Below are positions 15,120 to 21,920 of a stretch of DNA of 42,581 nt, one piece after another. This stretch comes from a virus, in the IMG/VR virus record IMGVR_UViG_3300022750_000005, positions 1 through 42,581 of that record; one strand, 5' to 3'. The notes under the pieces are model-generated. The model was not told the DNA's origin and made no database searches. It was given only the letters and a program-made list of their open reading frames with translations. The translations under genes and the position numbers were made by a program. Every line of letters begins with the position of its first letter. Within the stretch, counting starts at the first letter, position 1.

Positions 15120-15306
15120 TTATTTCTGTTCAAAGTGTATGCATCCGAAGTTTTCTCCGACTTCTATCATATATTCTAATATTACTCCCTTACTTTCATT
15201 AACTAATTGTTCTGAGTGTACAATTTTACATAACCCCCTCTTTCTCAATCTTATCCCCAAATTGTCAAGGGTCGTAATTCTTGCAGTTCTTACAGGTGTT
15301 ATCCAT
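15120..15306 (-). CDS. small Cys-rich protein split by an apparent +1 frameshift
   Basis: An ATG at 15304-15306 begins MDNTCKNCKNYDP and stops at TGA (15265-15267). The +1 frame is open across that stop and continues DNLGIRLRKRGLCKIVHSEQ to a TAA at 15120-15122, two bases before the next gene's ATG. That frame has no start codon of its own apart from weak TTGs. Joined at CCT TGA C, the product is about 61 residues with a C-x2-C...C-x3-H pattern suggesting a zinc fold. The junction has the weak-stop UGAC context known from the bacterial RF2 (prfB) +1 shift. Programmed shift, recent mutation and sequencing error are all possible. Confidence 0.55.
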
Positions 15307-15325
15307 AATGCTAATTTACAAAGTT

Positions 15326-15640
15326 TTACCTTATTTTATAAATAAATTGATGTCTTTTATTCCAAACAATCAACTCTTCCCCTTTTATGTACGAAAATGT
15401 AATAGCGGAACCAAAATACATTCTTAGATCATTTCTGAAGTAGTTGTAGGCTGCCTGCTTTACATTACAGTAGTGTTTTCCTCTCATGTAAATACGAGCT
15501 TGGCAGACGTTTGTTATGGTGTCGACTCTTATCCATATCTCCCTGGAATCAATTTCATAGCCGTAAAGGGTTTTTGTGTGGGTTTGTGAGTTTCCTAATA
15601 CCGGAATAATCAGGATAAGTAAGGATATAATGGTTTTCAT
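15326..15640 (-). CDS. exported protein of unknown function
   Basis: This gene encodes 104 residues. The N-terminus MKTIISLLILIIPVLGNSQT is a clear Sec signal peptide, with probable cleavage after GNSQ or SQT. The mature part is strand-rich and basic, with two cysteines (VCQARIYMRGKHYCNV). It is likely secreted to the periplasm or cell surface of the infected host, where it could alter receptors or block other phages; that is inference. The start overlaps the upstream gene's stop (ATGA at 15637-15640). Confidence 0.6.
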   Translation of the reverse strand: MKTIISLLILIIPVLGNSQTHTKTLYGYEIDSREIWIRVDTITNVCQARIYMRGKHYCNVKQAAYNYFRNDLRMYFGSAITFSYIKGEELIVWNKRHQFIYKIR

Positions 15641-15894
15641 GAATTGAATTTTTCATTAATTATTTCACACATTCTACTGAAAGATATTTCTTCCCTGTGG
15701 TGCTGGTTCATGAGATCGTATAGTTCAGCCTCTTTCAATTTAAATTCTGGCTTGCCGATCCTTTCATTATAATACCCTCGGAAAGATTGTTTTAGCCAGA
15801 ATCGGTATGCTCCACTACCTTTTAGCTGCGGAATCCTTGCCGATAGCCAATCTATCCAGTTGTCAAGTGAATTTTCATCTTCTGGTTTGCTCAT
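15637..15894 (-). CDS. unknown protein (85 aa) next to TnpB
   Basis: This gene encodes 85 residues (MSKPEDENSLDNWIDWLSAR...), helical and acidic at the N-terminus, with a KLKEAELYDLMNQHHREE stretch. It begins six bases after the TnpB stop, leaving no room for a transposon right end between them. No family recognised. Confidence 0.5.
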   Translation of the reverse strand: MSKPEDENSLDNWIDWLSARIPQLKGSGAYRFWLKQSFRGYYNERIGKPEFKLKEAELYDLMNQHHREEISFSRMCEIINEKFNS

Positions 15895-15899
15895 TTGTT

Positions 15900-17000
15900 C
15901 TATTCTTTTACTTCAGTAATTGAAACTTGTGTGTTGGTTCTATAGTAGGGTGATTGACATCCTTCCTTTACAGGAATTCCCTTAATTGGCGTATCATGCC
16001 CGATACGGAGAATGTTTTTAGCTGCGTTCACATCCCGATCATGGGAAGCTCCGCAACTACATTGCCATTCTCTTACAGATAAGCCACTTAGTCCACTAGG
16101 CCCGCTTCTTTCGAGGCAAGCCGAGCAAGTTCTGCTTGTCCAACTTTCATTGACTACTTTCATTTCTTTGCCAAACCTAATGGTTTTGTACGCAAGCAAA
16201 GTCTTGTATGCGCCCCACGAAACATCTTGTACGCTTTTCGCCATTCGTGTTTTAATTAGTCCTTTTGAAGAAACGTTCCCAACCACAATTAGATCATATT
16301 CTTTTACCAGGCGAAGGGTTTCTTTGTGTAAAGAATCCTTTCTGGTATTGGCAATCTTTGCATGAATTACCTTTGTGCGCTTCTTTTTGCCAGCTCTCTG
16401 AGCCATAGCAAGGCGATCTTCATACTCCTTTGTAGATTTACTACCGACAAATGAAGTGCCGTCTGAATACGTTGCAGTGGCCTTTAACCCAAGATCAACC
16501 CCTATACTTTTCCCTGTTTTGGCGTAATGGTACGGATCAACCTCGCAAACAAGATTCACATACCACCTCCCCCGTGAATCCTGGTTAAAAGATCCGCACT
16601 TGATAGTTCCGACAAATTGAGTTTCCCAGAATTGGAATAATGTTTTATTGTACTTTACCTTTCCTTCTCCAAGATACTTTATAGACTGTTTTTTAAATGG
16701 TATCCATCCAAGGGATTTTTTGCCCCGCCAAGAAAGTTTCTTCTTTTTAAATTTCCTTCTCTTAATTACATACTCATCTGCAACCCCTTGTACTGTCTCT
16801 GATACTAACCCTAAATCAGATGCAACTCCGGAGGTTAATTTGTGTAGATCAAAATTAGATAGCCATTTCTGATTATAATCAACCGACTTGATATTTGCCT
16901 CATTGCAGTAGTTCCAGACACGATTTACAGAATGAGAGATCTTACTAAGCTTTGCAGCCGAAGAAGAGTCCTTTATTCTGTATTTTCGTGTTAGAATCAT
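15900..17000 (-). CDS. tnpB: TnpB-like RNA-guided nuclease (IS200/IS605 OrfB family), embedded in the phage operon
   Basis: This gene encodes 366 residues, the usual TnpB size. The RuvC-I motif is SIGVDLGLKA (D169). The RuvC-II segment reads DLIVVGNVSSKGL (236-248), with G-N where most TnpBs have the catalytic Glu. A Glu at 285 in VVNESWTSRTC may substitute, as in TnpB lineages with a rearranged active site. The zinc finger uses C292, C295, C314 and C316, and RuvC-III is DRDVNAAKNI (D321/D323). No TnpA is nearby. The ATG overlaps the preceding stop (ATGA) and the next gene starts six bases after the TAA, so insertion-sequence ends are absent. It may be an exapted nuclease or RNA-guided regulator. 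Family certain; role open. Confidence 0.9.
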   Translation of the reverse strand: MILTRKYRIKDSSSAAKLSKISHSVNRVWNYCNEANIKSVDYNQKWLSNFDLHKLTSGVASDLGLVSETVQGVADEYVIKRRKFKKKKLSWRGKKSLGWIPFKKQSIKYLGEGKVKYNKTLFQFWETQFVGTIKCGSFNQDSRGRWYVNLVCEVDPYHYAKTGKSIGVDLGLKATATYSDGTSFVGSKSTKEYEDRLAMAQRAGKKKRTKVIHAKIANTRKDSLHKETLRLVKEYDLIVVGNVSSKGLIKTRMAKSVQDVSWGAYKTLLAYKTIRFGKEMKVVNESWTSRTCSACLERSGPSGLSGLSVREWQCSCGASHDRDVNAAKNILRIGHDTPIKGIPVKEGCQSPYYRTNTQVSITEVKE

Positions 17001-17791
17001 TGGTTTAGTTTGTTTAATTCCTCTTCCAGTATTTCATCGAAATCTCTATACAGGTTTTCATCGCTATGATACATGTGATGGCACTTTTTAGCCAATATCT
17101 TAGCCTCGGACAACTTAATCATCTTATTGTCCCGAATAGGCTCTTGAACTTCTTTTACTAGCTCGTATAAAACAGCTCTTTCTATATTGCCGATACAAGC
17201 ATCTCCTATTTTAGCTCCTTCAGGCGCATATTGTCCTGTATCTTGTTTGACCAGAACTGTACCATAAGGCCATTTCAAAAACACCACATCCACTTTATAC
17301 TTTTTCTCTTTGATACTTAATTCTTTTGATTCCATGATTGCACTAGTAATAGTATGTATTTCTTTTGTAAATATTTCCGGACGCTTCTTCAGTACCCATC
17401 TATCGAACTGTTCGTCTGTTATAATGGTGTAGTTTTTCTGTAGTTCATGAGTTGTTCTGTATCCAATATCAGATGGATAATTCAAATAATGTTTATTTAA
17501 ACAACATTTAAGATTAGTATTTTCAGAAAACCATTTGTTTACTCGCTCTGCATTTTCTTCTGTTCGTAGAATAGCCCATCTTTCTGGCAGTGATTCCCAC
17601 TCTTTGAACTCTGTAGGGCTTTCTTCGGAGACAATAGAACAGTCGGATTTCAGGATATAAAGATCAGTACCCTTAATTTTATAATAAAGTTCGTCGCCAA
17701 TCCAATCTGTAACATTTATAAAAGATTCAAGTTGGCTCTTATACCAATTCGTTTCTTCTGCGGTCTCAATTTTTACTCTTATAGTACTCAT
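16997..17791 (-). CDS. unknown protein (264 aa)
   Basis: This gene encodes 264 residues with no recognisable domain. It is soluble and mixed alpha/beta, with an acidic C-terminal helix (YRDFDEILEEELNKLNQ). The stretch YTIITDEQFDRWVLKK (about 125-140) resembles repeats seen in unannotated phage proteins. It is translationally coupled to the downstream TnpB by ATGA, so the two may be expressed at a fixed ratio. No function is claimed. Confidence 0.5.
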   Translation of the reverse strand: MSTIRVKIETAEETNWYKSQLESFINVTDWIGDELYYKIKGTDLYILKSDCSIVSEESPTEFKEWESLPERWAILRTEENAERVNKWFSENTNLKCCLNKHYLNYPSDIGYRTTHELQKNYTIITDEQFDRWVLKKRPEIFTKEIHTITSAIMESKELSIKEKKYKVDVVFLKWPYGTVLVKQDTGQYAPEGAKIGDACIGNIERAVLYELVKEVQEPIRDNKMIKLSEAKILAKKCHHMYHSDENLYRDFDEILEEELNKLNQ

Positions 17792-17797
17792 AGTGCT

Positions 17798-17926
17798 TTA
17801 TTTTGAATGGATTAATGCCAATTTTAAAATGACGTTCTCAATGAAGTCTAAGGTAGTACCGTACCATAGTCCGATACATAGTCCGATCAATAACGCCTGT
17901 AGATTATTTTTGATGTATTCAATCAT
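17798..17926 (-). CDS. small membrane protein (42 aa)
   Basis: This short gene begins MIEYIKNNLQALLIGLCIGL with one membrane segment (about 9-24) and a basic C-terminus ending ALIHSK. It lies seven bases before the next start and 22 bases after the preceding stop. Position and a clean hydrophobic segment support it; function unknown. Confidence 0.5.
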   Translation of the reverse strand: MIEYIKNNLQALLIGLCIGLWYGTTLDFIENVILKLALIHSK

Positions 17927-17948
17927 AATGCTTTTGTTTGTTCTCCCA

Positions 17949-18368
17949 CTACTTAATTAATTTACCGTGCTTAATCACAAAGTATAGTTTCCCTGGCTCT
18001 GCGCCCCAATCCGGATTACCTTCTCGTATCTCAATGCCTGCGTGCTCGTACTTCAGTATGCGATCGGTATCCGTTGATTTGGGATAGCCTAAGGTCATAG
18101 TATTTGCCTCGAATGGTTTGAATCCGTATTTTTTAAGTACATAATCAATTGTCGTCTGACCACTAAAGCCGTAATATCGAAACTGTCTTTCCCCATCAAA
18201 ACCAGTGCGGCCTAAAAAACCTTTCCAGAACGCTACCGACATATCAGGATTGCATTTATTAAAAAGCCGATTAGCCCAATACGGATTAATTTCCCTGTAG
18301 TCCTCAGTCTTTACACCGGACTTAGTCATTTCAAACCACTGCGTTTTTAATGATAATTGAAGGTTCAT
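17949..18368 (-). CDS. ASCH domain protein
   Basis: This gene encodes 139 residues. The pattern LSLKTQWFEMTKSGVKTEDY at 5-24, followed by REINPYW, and the later FSGQTTIDYV match phage ASCH-type proteins (a PUA-like beta barrel thought to bind RNA). The conserved 'K.....G.Kt.EYR' core is readable. ASCH proteins are proposed to act as RNA-binding regulators or nucleases in phages. It sits just upstream of small genes of unknown function. The domain is quite certain; the role is not. Confidence 0.8.
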   Translation of the reverse strand: MNLQLSLKTQWFEMTKSGVKTEDYREINPYWANRLFNKCNPDMSVAFWKGFLGRTGFDGERQFRYYGFSGQTTIDYVLKKYGFKPFEANTMTLGYPKSTDTDRILKYEHAGIEIREGNPDWGAEPGKLYFVIKHGKLIK

Positions 18369-18371
18369 AAT

Positions 18372-18596
18372 CTATTTCTTTTTTACTGCTACACTTGTAG
18401 GAGAGGTGATGAAGAACTGATATGATTCTGTAAAGTCTGGGTTTGATTTTGATAACTGCCACATATCCTCAAGCTTATATTGTTCAATATTCATTATCTC
18501 GTCTAAAGCTTTACTCCTCTGATCTACATTCAAGTCAGAATATTTTGACTCCGTATGCATAATTCCAAACTTCACTTTAGGACCTCTCTTTGCCAT
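18372..18596 (-). CDS. small unknown protein (74 aa)
   Basis: This gene encodes 74 residues beginning MAKRGPKVKFGIMHTESKYS, basic at the N-terminus and Lys-rich at the C-terminus (SVAVKKK). It is possibly nucleic-acid binding by charge only. It follows the tRNA-like region by about 170 bases and is three bases from the ASCH gene. Confidence 0.5.
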   Translation of the reverse strand: MAKRGPKVKFGIMHTESKYSDLNVDQRSKALDEIMNIEQYKLEDMWQLSKSNPDFTESYQFFITSPTSVAVKKK

Positions 18597-18768
18597 GACT
18601 TTTATTTTAATTGTTAACCCTTATTTACACTAGATAAAATGACCGTCTTTCCGGTCTGCCAAAGAACCTATTCTTCCTGAGTCATCCCCATTCCGTTGAT
18701 TGAATACGAGTTGTACTATGGTTACAACTACCTCCTGTGCTTTATTTTCATCCTGTCACGTGGGATCG

Positions 18769-18872
18769 TGAAGCTGGCAGGATTCGAACCTGCACGATTA
18801 AAGCCTATGATAGGGGCAATAACCTACACTTAGCCTATCCACCTGTTGCGTCTTCCATTTCGCCACAGCTTC
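18769..18872 (-). tRNA. tRNA-like RNA 1 (Leu-type arms, no assignable anticodon)
   Basis: The acceptor stem GAAGCTG/CAGCTTC is perfect (18866-18872 with 18770-18776). A Leu-type D arm (GCG, AAATGGAAGA, CGC; 18848-18863) and T arm GCAGG-TTCGAAT-CCTGC are intact. Between the D and T arms lie 54 bases (18794-18847) where about 31 are normal, and no 5-bp anticodon stem with a U33 loop can be drawn. A GCC...CTAT/ATAGGC hairpin sits where a variable arm would be. There is no encoded CCA. It is either a degenerate tRNA or an RNA that mimics tRNA-Leu. Confidence 0.6.
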
Positions 18873-18939
18873 CAATTTGCAGGTCTATTCCCTGCGGTCA
18901 TGTAAGCCTCTATTCTTACAGTCATTAGATCAATCTAAG

Positions 18940-19142
18940 CGGATCGGGCAGGACTTGAACCTGCACAGGTATATTGCTACTCATTTTGCTCTTTTTATCT
19001 ACGGAATCACCACCGTTTCCTCCTGTTATGTGTTTTATTATTGGCTTTTTCACCTGCCAATCCCGCCTATCATTTCCTATAGGCCTGAGGTTAGAGCATT
19101 ACCTTACTGCTTAATAGCGTCTTCCAATTCCGCCACCGATCC
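18940..19142 (-). tRNA. tRNA-like RNA 2 (203 nt, 152-nt central insertion)
   Basis: The acceptor stem GGATCGG/CCGATCC is perfect (19136-19142 with 18941-18947). The D arm has GCG/CGC around GAATTGGAAGA, and the T arm is GCAGG-TTCAAGT-CCTGC. The central 152 bases (18965-19116) contain two perfect 6-bp hairpins (GCCTAT/ATAGGC and ATTGGC/GCCAAT), an AGGAGG sequence, and only a doubtful anticodon-like stem (TATTA/TAATG with a 10-base loop). Splicing motifs of a group I intron were not found. No encoded CCA. Confidence 0.6.
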
Positions 19143-19177
19143 ATTTTGCCCGCTATCTTTCAAGGGGCGGGGAGAAA

Positions 19178-19477
19178 CTAAACCAGCTTTGACTGATCAA
19201 AATTATCCCAAGTTAAAATAGCATTTCCTGGCTGATGCTTCCCATTTTGGAAATATTCAATTTCAATATCCTCACCTTCCTCTCCGACTCTTTTTATCTC
19301 GAAAATTACTAAAGGATAATTCCTTGAGTATTCTATTAAATGTTGCTTCCAATCATACCACTTGCATTCCCCTTTGAAGCAGTCAGGATTTCCTGCAAAA
19401 GAAGAAATTTCTTCTTCGTGATCTACGTCTGAATAATCGTCATGCGTAGTAAGTATATATTCTGAATAGTAGCCCAT
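19178..19477 (-). CDS. unknown acidic protein (99 aa)
   Basis: This gene encodes 99 residues beginning MGYYSEYILTTHDDYSDVDH. It is acidic with a Trp/Cys patch (CFKGECKWYDWKQHL). No known domain. Its leader carries a perfect 7-bp GC-rich hairpin. Confidence 0.5.
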   Translation of the reverse strand: MGYYSEYILTTHDDYSDVDHEEEISSFAGNPDCFKGECKWYDWKQHLIEYSRNYPLVIFEIKRVGEEGEDIEIEYFQNGKHQPGNAILTWDNFDQSKLV

Positions 19478-19497
19478 ATTTTAAAGGTTTAAAGTGT

Positions 19498-19519
19498 GCC
19501 GGAGAACTACCGCTCCGGC
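19498..19519 (-). promoter_or_regulatory. GC-rich leader hairpin before the 99-aa gene
   Basis: GCCGGAG and CTCCGGC pair perfectly around an 8-base loop, about 20 bases before the ATG, in otherwise AT-rich DNA. Similar CGGAG-containing leaders occur before the next genes upstream. Confidence 0.5.
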
Positions 19520-19559
19520 TTCGGCTCCACGCTTACTTCTGGTTTCGATTAAGCATAAA

Positions 19560-19832
19560 CTAAATAAATAGTCCTATTGAATCGTATTCGATCCAGCAAT
19601 TGCAATCAGCAAGAACCTTAATATCTTGCTCGTCGATATACTTTGAAGCGATTTCGACACTACAAATAAATATTTTATCGTGTTCAGCTGCACCAATAAT
19701 GTTTTTACACTCTTCGTAAGGTATTTTACTTCTAAGTAGGCTTATAGCTTTAAAAGTATGATCTACATCCCTTTCGGAATAAGGATTTTTATCATCACTC
19801 AAAGCCTCTTCAATCTGTTCTACAGTTACCAT
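19560..19832 (-). CDS. unknown protein (90 aa)
   Basis: This gene encodes 90 residues (MVTVEQIEEALSDDKNPYSE...), acidic and helical, with DCNCWIEYDSIGLFI at the C-terminus. No family recognised. A 6-bp CTCTCC/GGAGAG hairpin lies in its leader at 19860-19882. Confidence 0.5.
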   Translation of the reverse strand: MVTVEQIEEALSDDKNPYSERDVDHTFKAISLLRSKIPYEECKNIIGAAEHDKIFICSVEIASKYIDEQDIKVLADCNCWIEYDSIGLFI

Positions 19833-19891
19833 ATAATTATCTATTTTGGTTTATGTTTACTCTCCGGTATTGCTCAGGAGAGGGTGAGAAC

Positions 19892-20083
19892 TTAAGAAAT
19901 AGGCTTTATTATTTTTGCCTCATATTTCACATGCTTGGATTCAAACAGAAAGGAAATCTCTTGCTTTATATCGTCCAAAGTATCTTTTATAAGATCCTTT
20001 TCTGTCAGATCAATAGTTTCCTGCCAATCAGTAGCATCTAATAATATCTTTACCTCAATAAAAACTTTCTGCTTCTTTGCCAT
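19892..20083 (-). CDS. small unknown protein (63 aa)
   Basis: This gene encodes 63 residues beginning MAKKQKVFIEVKILLDATDW, basic at the N-terminus. The leader contains CTC-TACG-GAG, a hairpin with a UNCG-type tetraloop, about 15 bases before the start. Function unknown. Confidence 0.5.
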   Translation of the reverse strand: MAKKQKVFIEVKILLDATDWQETIDLTEKDLIKDTLDDIKQEISFLFESKHVKYEAKIIKPIS

Positions 20084-20122
20084 AGTCTTGTTGTTTACTC
20101 CGTAGAGATTATTTAAAAAGTG

Positions 20123-20323
20123 CTAGTTGCACATTTTTAAAGATTCGTAACATTGAAGCATACGTATTGTATCTCCACTTGCTATTGAAGCCTCTGCATT
20201 CTTTATTTCAGCCTTCAGCATGATTGTTCCGAAAACTCCAGCTGGGCCTATTTCTTCGTATTCTTTAAGAAGCTCACGAACCCGATTCATTTGTTCCTGT
20301 AGGCCTTCAATTAAATTTGCCAT
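20123..20323 (-). CDS. small coiled-coil protein (66 aa)
   Basis: I place the start at ATG 20321-20323 (MANLIEGLQEQMNRVRELLK) rather than upstream inside the methyltransferase gene, because the coiled-coil domain begins there and a leader hairpin precedes it at 20349-20370. The product is helical. Function unknown. Confidence 0.55.
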   Translation of the reverse strand: MANLIEGLQEQMNRVRELLKEYEEIGPAGVFGTIMLKAEIKNAEASIASGDTIRMLQCYESLKMCN

Positions 20324-20358
20324 ATTTCTGTTTGGTTTATTGTCTACCTCTCCGGCTA

Positions 20359-21015
20359 TTACACAGGAGAAAATTGAGTGATTAAATATTTGCTCCATTG
20401 GTCGGCCATTGCGTTTGCTATGCCAGGGAATGTTTTACTTCTAAGCTTTGCACTCTTGTTATCAGAATACCACTTTGGAAGTTTTTTCCCTGAAGGGGTA
20501 GTAACAAATTCGCCTTTATCGACAATGCATGTGTGTGTTAGCTTTGGCAATCCTTTTAACCATAGGCATGTTGTTTTTTGGAATGGGTCACCAAATTGCC
20601 ATGGTTGTATGATTTGATCGGGCTTTCTGATTGCGGAAGAAATAACAGATACCGGATTTTCCAACGCCCAATATTTAATGTTACACTGCATTAACTTTGA
20701 GACGAAATCAAGTGCTTTTTTCTGCCTGCCGTCTGCTATTTTAATGGCAAAGTGTTTAGCACCACTTACCGCAAGATCGGTGCAGGGAGGGTTTAAAATA
20801 GCCATATCCCACTCTTTAATAAAAACCTTTTCACCTGATTCTGTTTCTAACTCTCCGGCCTCAATAGCTTTGAAAACATCCATCTTTAAATGCCAATCTG
20901 AATGACCGCCGGAACTATCCTGGGTGTCGTTACTAAAGGCTTCGTGACCTAATTGTCTGAATGCTTTAGCAATTGTTTGGCTTTCTTCACACCCTACCAG
21001 AATTTTCAATACCAT
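20359..21015 (-). CDS. C5-cytosine-methyltransferase-like protein
   Basis: This gene encodes 218 residues. KILVGCEESQTIAKAFRQLG at 4-23 fits SAM motif I of C5 methyltransferases (FSGxG-like, here VGCEES). The segment ILNPPCTDLAVSG (about 74-86) carries the catalytic P-C pair (motif IV), and YWALENPVSVISS (about 115-127) corresponds to motif VI (ENV, here ENP). Short proteins of this type are common in phages and lack a full target-recognition domain. The likely role is modifying phage DNA against host restriction, but activity and target are unproven. The leader holds the CTATACGGGTGTAAC variant of the recurrent motif. Confidence 0.78.
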   Translation of the reverse strand: MVLKILVGCEESQTIAKAFRQLGHEAFSNDTQDSSGGHSDWHLKMDVFKAIEAGELETESGEKVFIKEWDMAILNPPCTDLAVSGAKHFAIKIADGRQKKALDFVSKLMQCNIKYWALENPVSVISSAIRKPDQIIQPWQFGDPFQKTTCLWLKGLPKLTHTCIVDKGEFVTTPSGKKLPKWYSDNKSAKLRSKTFPGIANAMADQWSKYLITQFSPV

Positions 21016-21056
21016 AGTCGTACTTTAATTGGTTGTTACACCCGTATAGATTAAAA

Positions 21057-21278
21057 TTATTTTACTAATATTTTGTAAGTAGAATCTATGAATGATCGGA
21101 TATTACCAACCTCACAAGAATCATCTGATGCGCTCAATCCTTCCAGAAAAGCCTTCATAACATTTAGTTTCGCTATGTAGTCTGTATTTTCATTCTCCAA
21201 TTGAATCAATGCATCATACTTTCTCTTTGGAGTATCTCCCTGTAATCTATCAAGTGTTAATCTTTCGTAATTTTCCAT
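21057..21278 (-). CDS. small unknown protein (73 aa)
   Basis: This gene encodes 73 residues (MENYERLTLDRLQGDTPKRK...), helical. It is preceded by the leader motif CTATACGGAGTAACC. No family recognised. Confidence 0.5.
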   Translation of the reverse strand: MENYERLTLDRLQGDTPKRKYDALIQLENENTDYIAKLNVMKAFLEGLSASDDSCEVGNIRSFIDSTYKILVK

Positions 21279-21312
21279 ATTATTTTAGGTTACTCCGTAT
21301 AGGGGGATTGAG

Positions 21313-21486
21313 TTATGCAAATGGGAATATTATTTTTTCTTTATAAACTATTTTCAAAACCTGATCTTCTTCATAATGCTTACTATGCATTAATTTATCC
21401 TCTGTAAAAACTAGAATTTTATTATTGAAGAAGTCTATTCGGTCTAGCTTTTCAACTAGACCACTCTTTAAATAAACTTCGCCCAT
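21313..21486 (-). CDS. small unknown protein (57 aa)
   Basis: I chose ATG 21484-21486 (MGEVYLKSGLVEKLDRIDFF) because it overlaps the preceding gene's TAA in a TAATG junction; a longer frame exists upstream but would overlap that gene entirely. Strand-rich, basic, ending KEKIIFPFA. Function unknown. Confidence 0.5.
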   Translation of the reverse strand: MGEVYLKSGLVEKLDRIDFFNNKILVFTEDKLMHSKHYEEDQVLKIVYKEKIIFPFA

Positions 21487-21626
21487 TATATACCAGCCTC
21501 TTTTTCTAATTTTTCCAATTTTTCTGCCCACATGATAGCCGATTTTTCATTTCCAGACTTTATAAAAGCAGTCATGTTTTTTGTTGCTTCCTGCATTTCT
21601 TTTTGAATTAGTTTAAGAGTTCTCAT
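21486..21626 (-). CDS. small helical protein (46 aa)
   Basis: This short gene reads MRTLKLIQKEMQEATKNMTA and 26 more residues, a charged coiled coil ending EKLEKEAGI. The stop is shared with the next start (TAATG). That coupling supports real coding. Confidence 0.5.
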   Translation of the reverse strand: MRTLKLIQKEMQEATKNMTAFIKSGNEKSAIMWAEKLEKLEKEAGI

Positions 21627-21685
21627 ATCTGTAAGTGTTTAGAGTTGTTTTCCTTATTGCTGAAACAAAGTACGGCATTTATAAT

Positions 21686-21706
21686 TTATAAAACAACACA
21701 TTTTAC
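21686..21706. repeat. operator-like site, left arm of a 21-bp inverted pair
   Basis: TTATAAAACAACACATTTTAC is the reverse complement, with one mismatch, of 21893-21913. Each copy is itself a rough dyad (GTAAAA, 7 bases, TTTTAT). The pair brackets a 49-residue gene. Confidence 0.6.
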
Positions 21707-21709
21707 AAT

Positions 21710-21859
21710 TTATTTTACAACATTCTTTATCTTTTTGAATGCCTTCAATAATTCTTCCCTAACTACCTCAGCACCACCCTTTTTGTCTATTTCAATTTGT
21801 GGCGCATAAATGCAGATTTGTACTTTTTTCTCAATTGTTTCAATCTTTTTTCGTCCCAT
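21710..21859 (-). CDS. small protein (49 aa), possible DNA-binding regulator
   Basis: This gene begins MGRKKIETIEKKVQICIYAP and continues with IDKKGGAEVVREELLKAFKK, a basic strand then a helix-Gly-Gly-helix pattern that could be a minimal ribbon-helix-helix protein. Operator-like inverted 21-bp sites lie just before its start and just after its stop, suggesting autoregulation. Function inferred only. Confidence 0.5.
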   Translation of the reverse strand: MGRKKIETIEKKVQICIYAPQIEIDKKGGAEVVREELLKAFKKIKNVVK

Positions 21860-21892
21860 TTTAGTAAAGTTTTAGTATGGGAGTAAAGATAT

Positions 21893-21913
21893 GTAAAATA
21901 TGTTGTTTTATAA
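21893..21913. repeat. operator-like site, right arm of a 21-bp inverted pair
   Basis: GTAAAATATGTTGTTTTATA(A) is the inverted partner of 21686-21706 with 20 of 21 bases matching. It lies between NinG and the 49-residue gene. Confidence 0.6.
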
Positions 21914-21920
21914 CACGCAA

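Noticed and set aside
15900-17000. A complete IS200/IS605 insertion sequence
   Set aside because: No TnpA, no terminal hairpins and no space for ends between tightly coupled genes.
18925-19053. 42-codon GTG frame inside tRNA-like RNA 2, suggesting a tmRNA
   Set aside because: The D and acceptor arms are Leu-type, not tmRNA-type, and the frame only stays open by running through the T arm. Treated as chance.
18877-19221. 114-codon plus-strand open frame over the tRNA-like region
   Set aside because: It reads through the complement of a conserved acceptor stem and T arm, and no plus-strand promoter was seen nearby.
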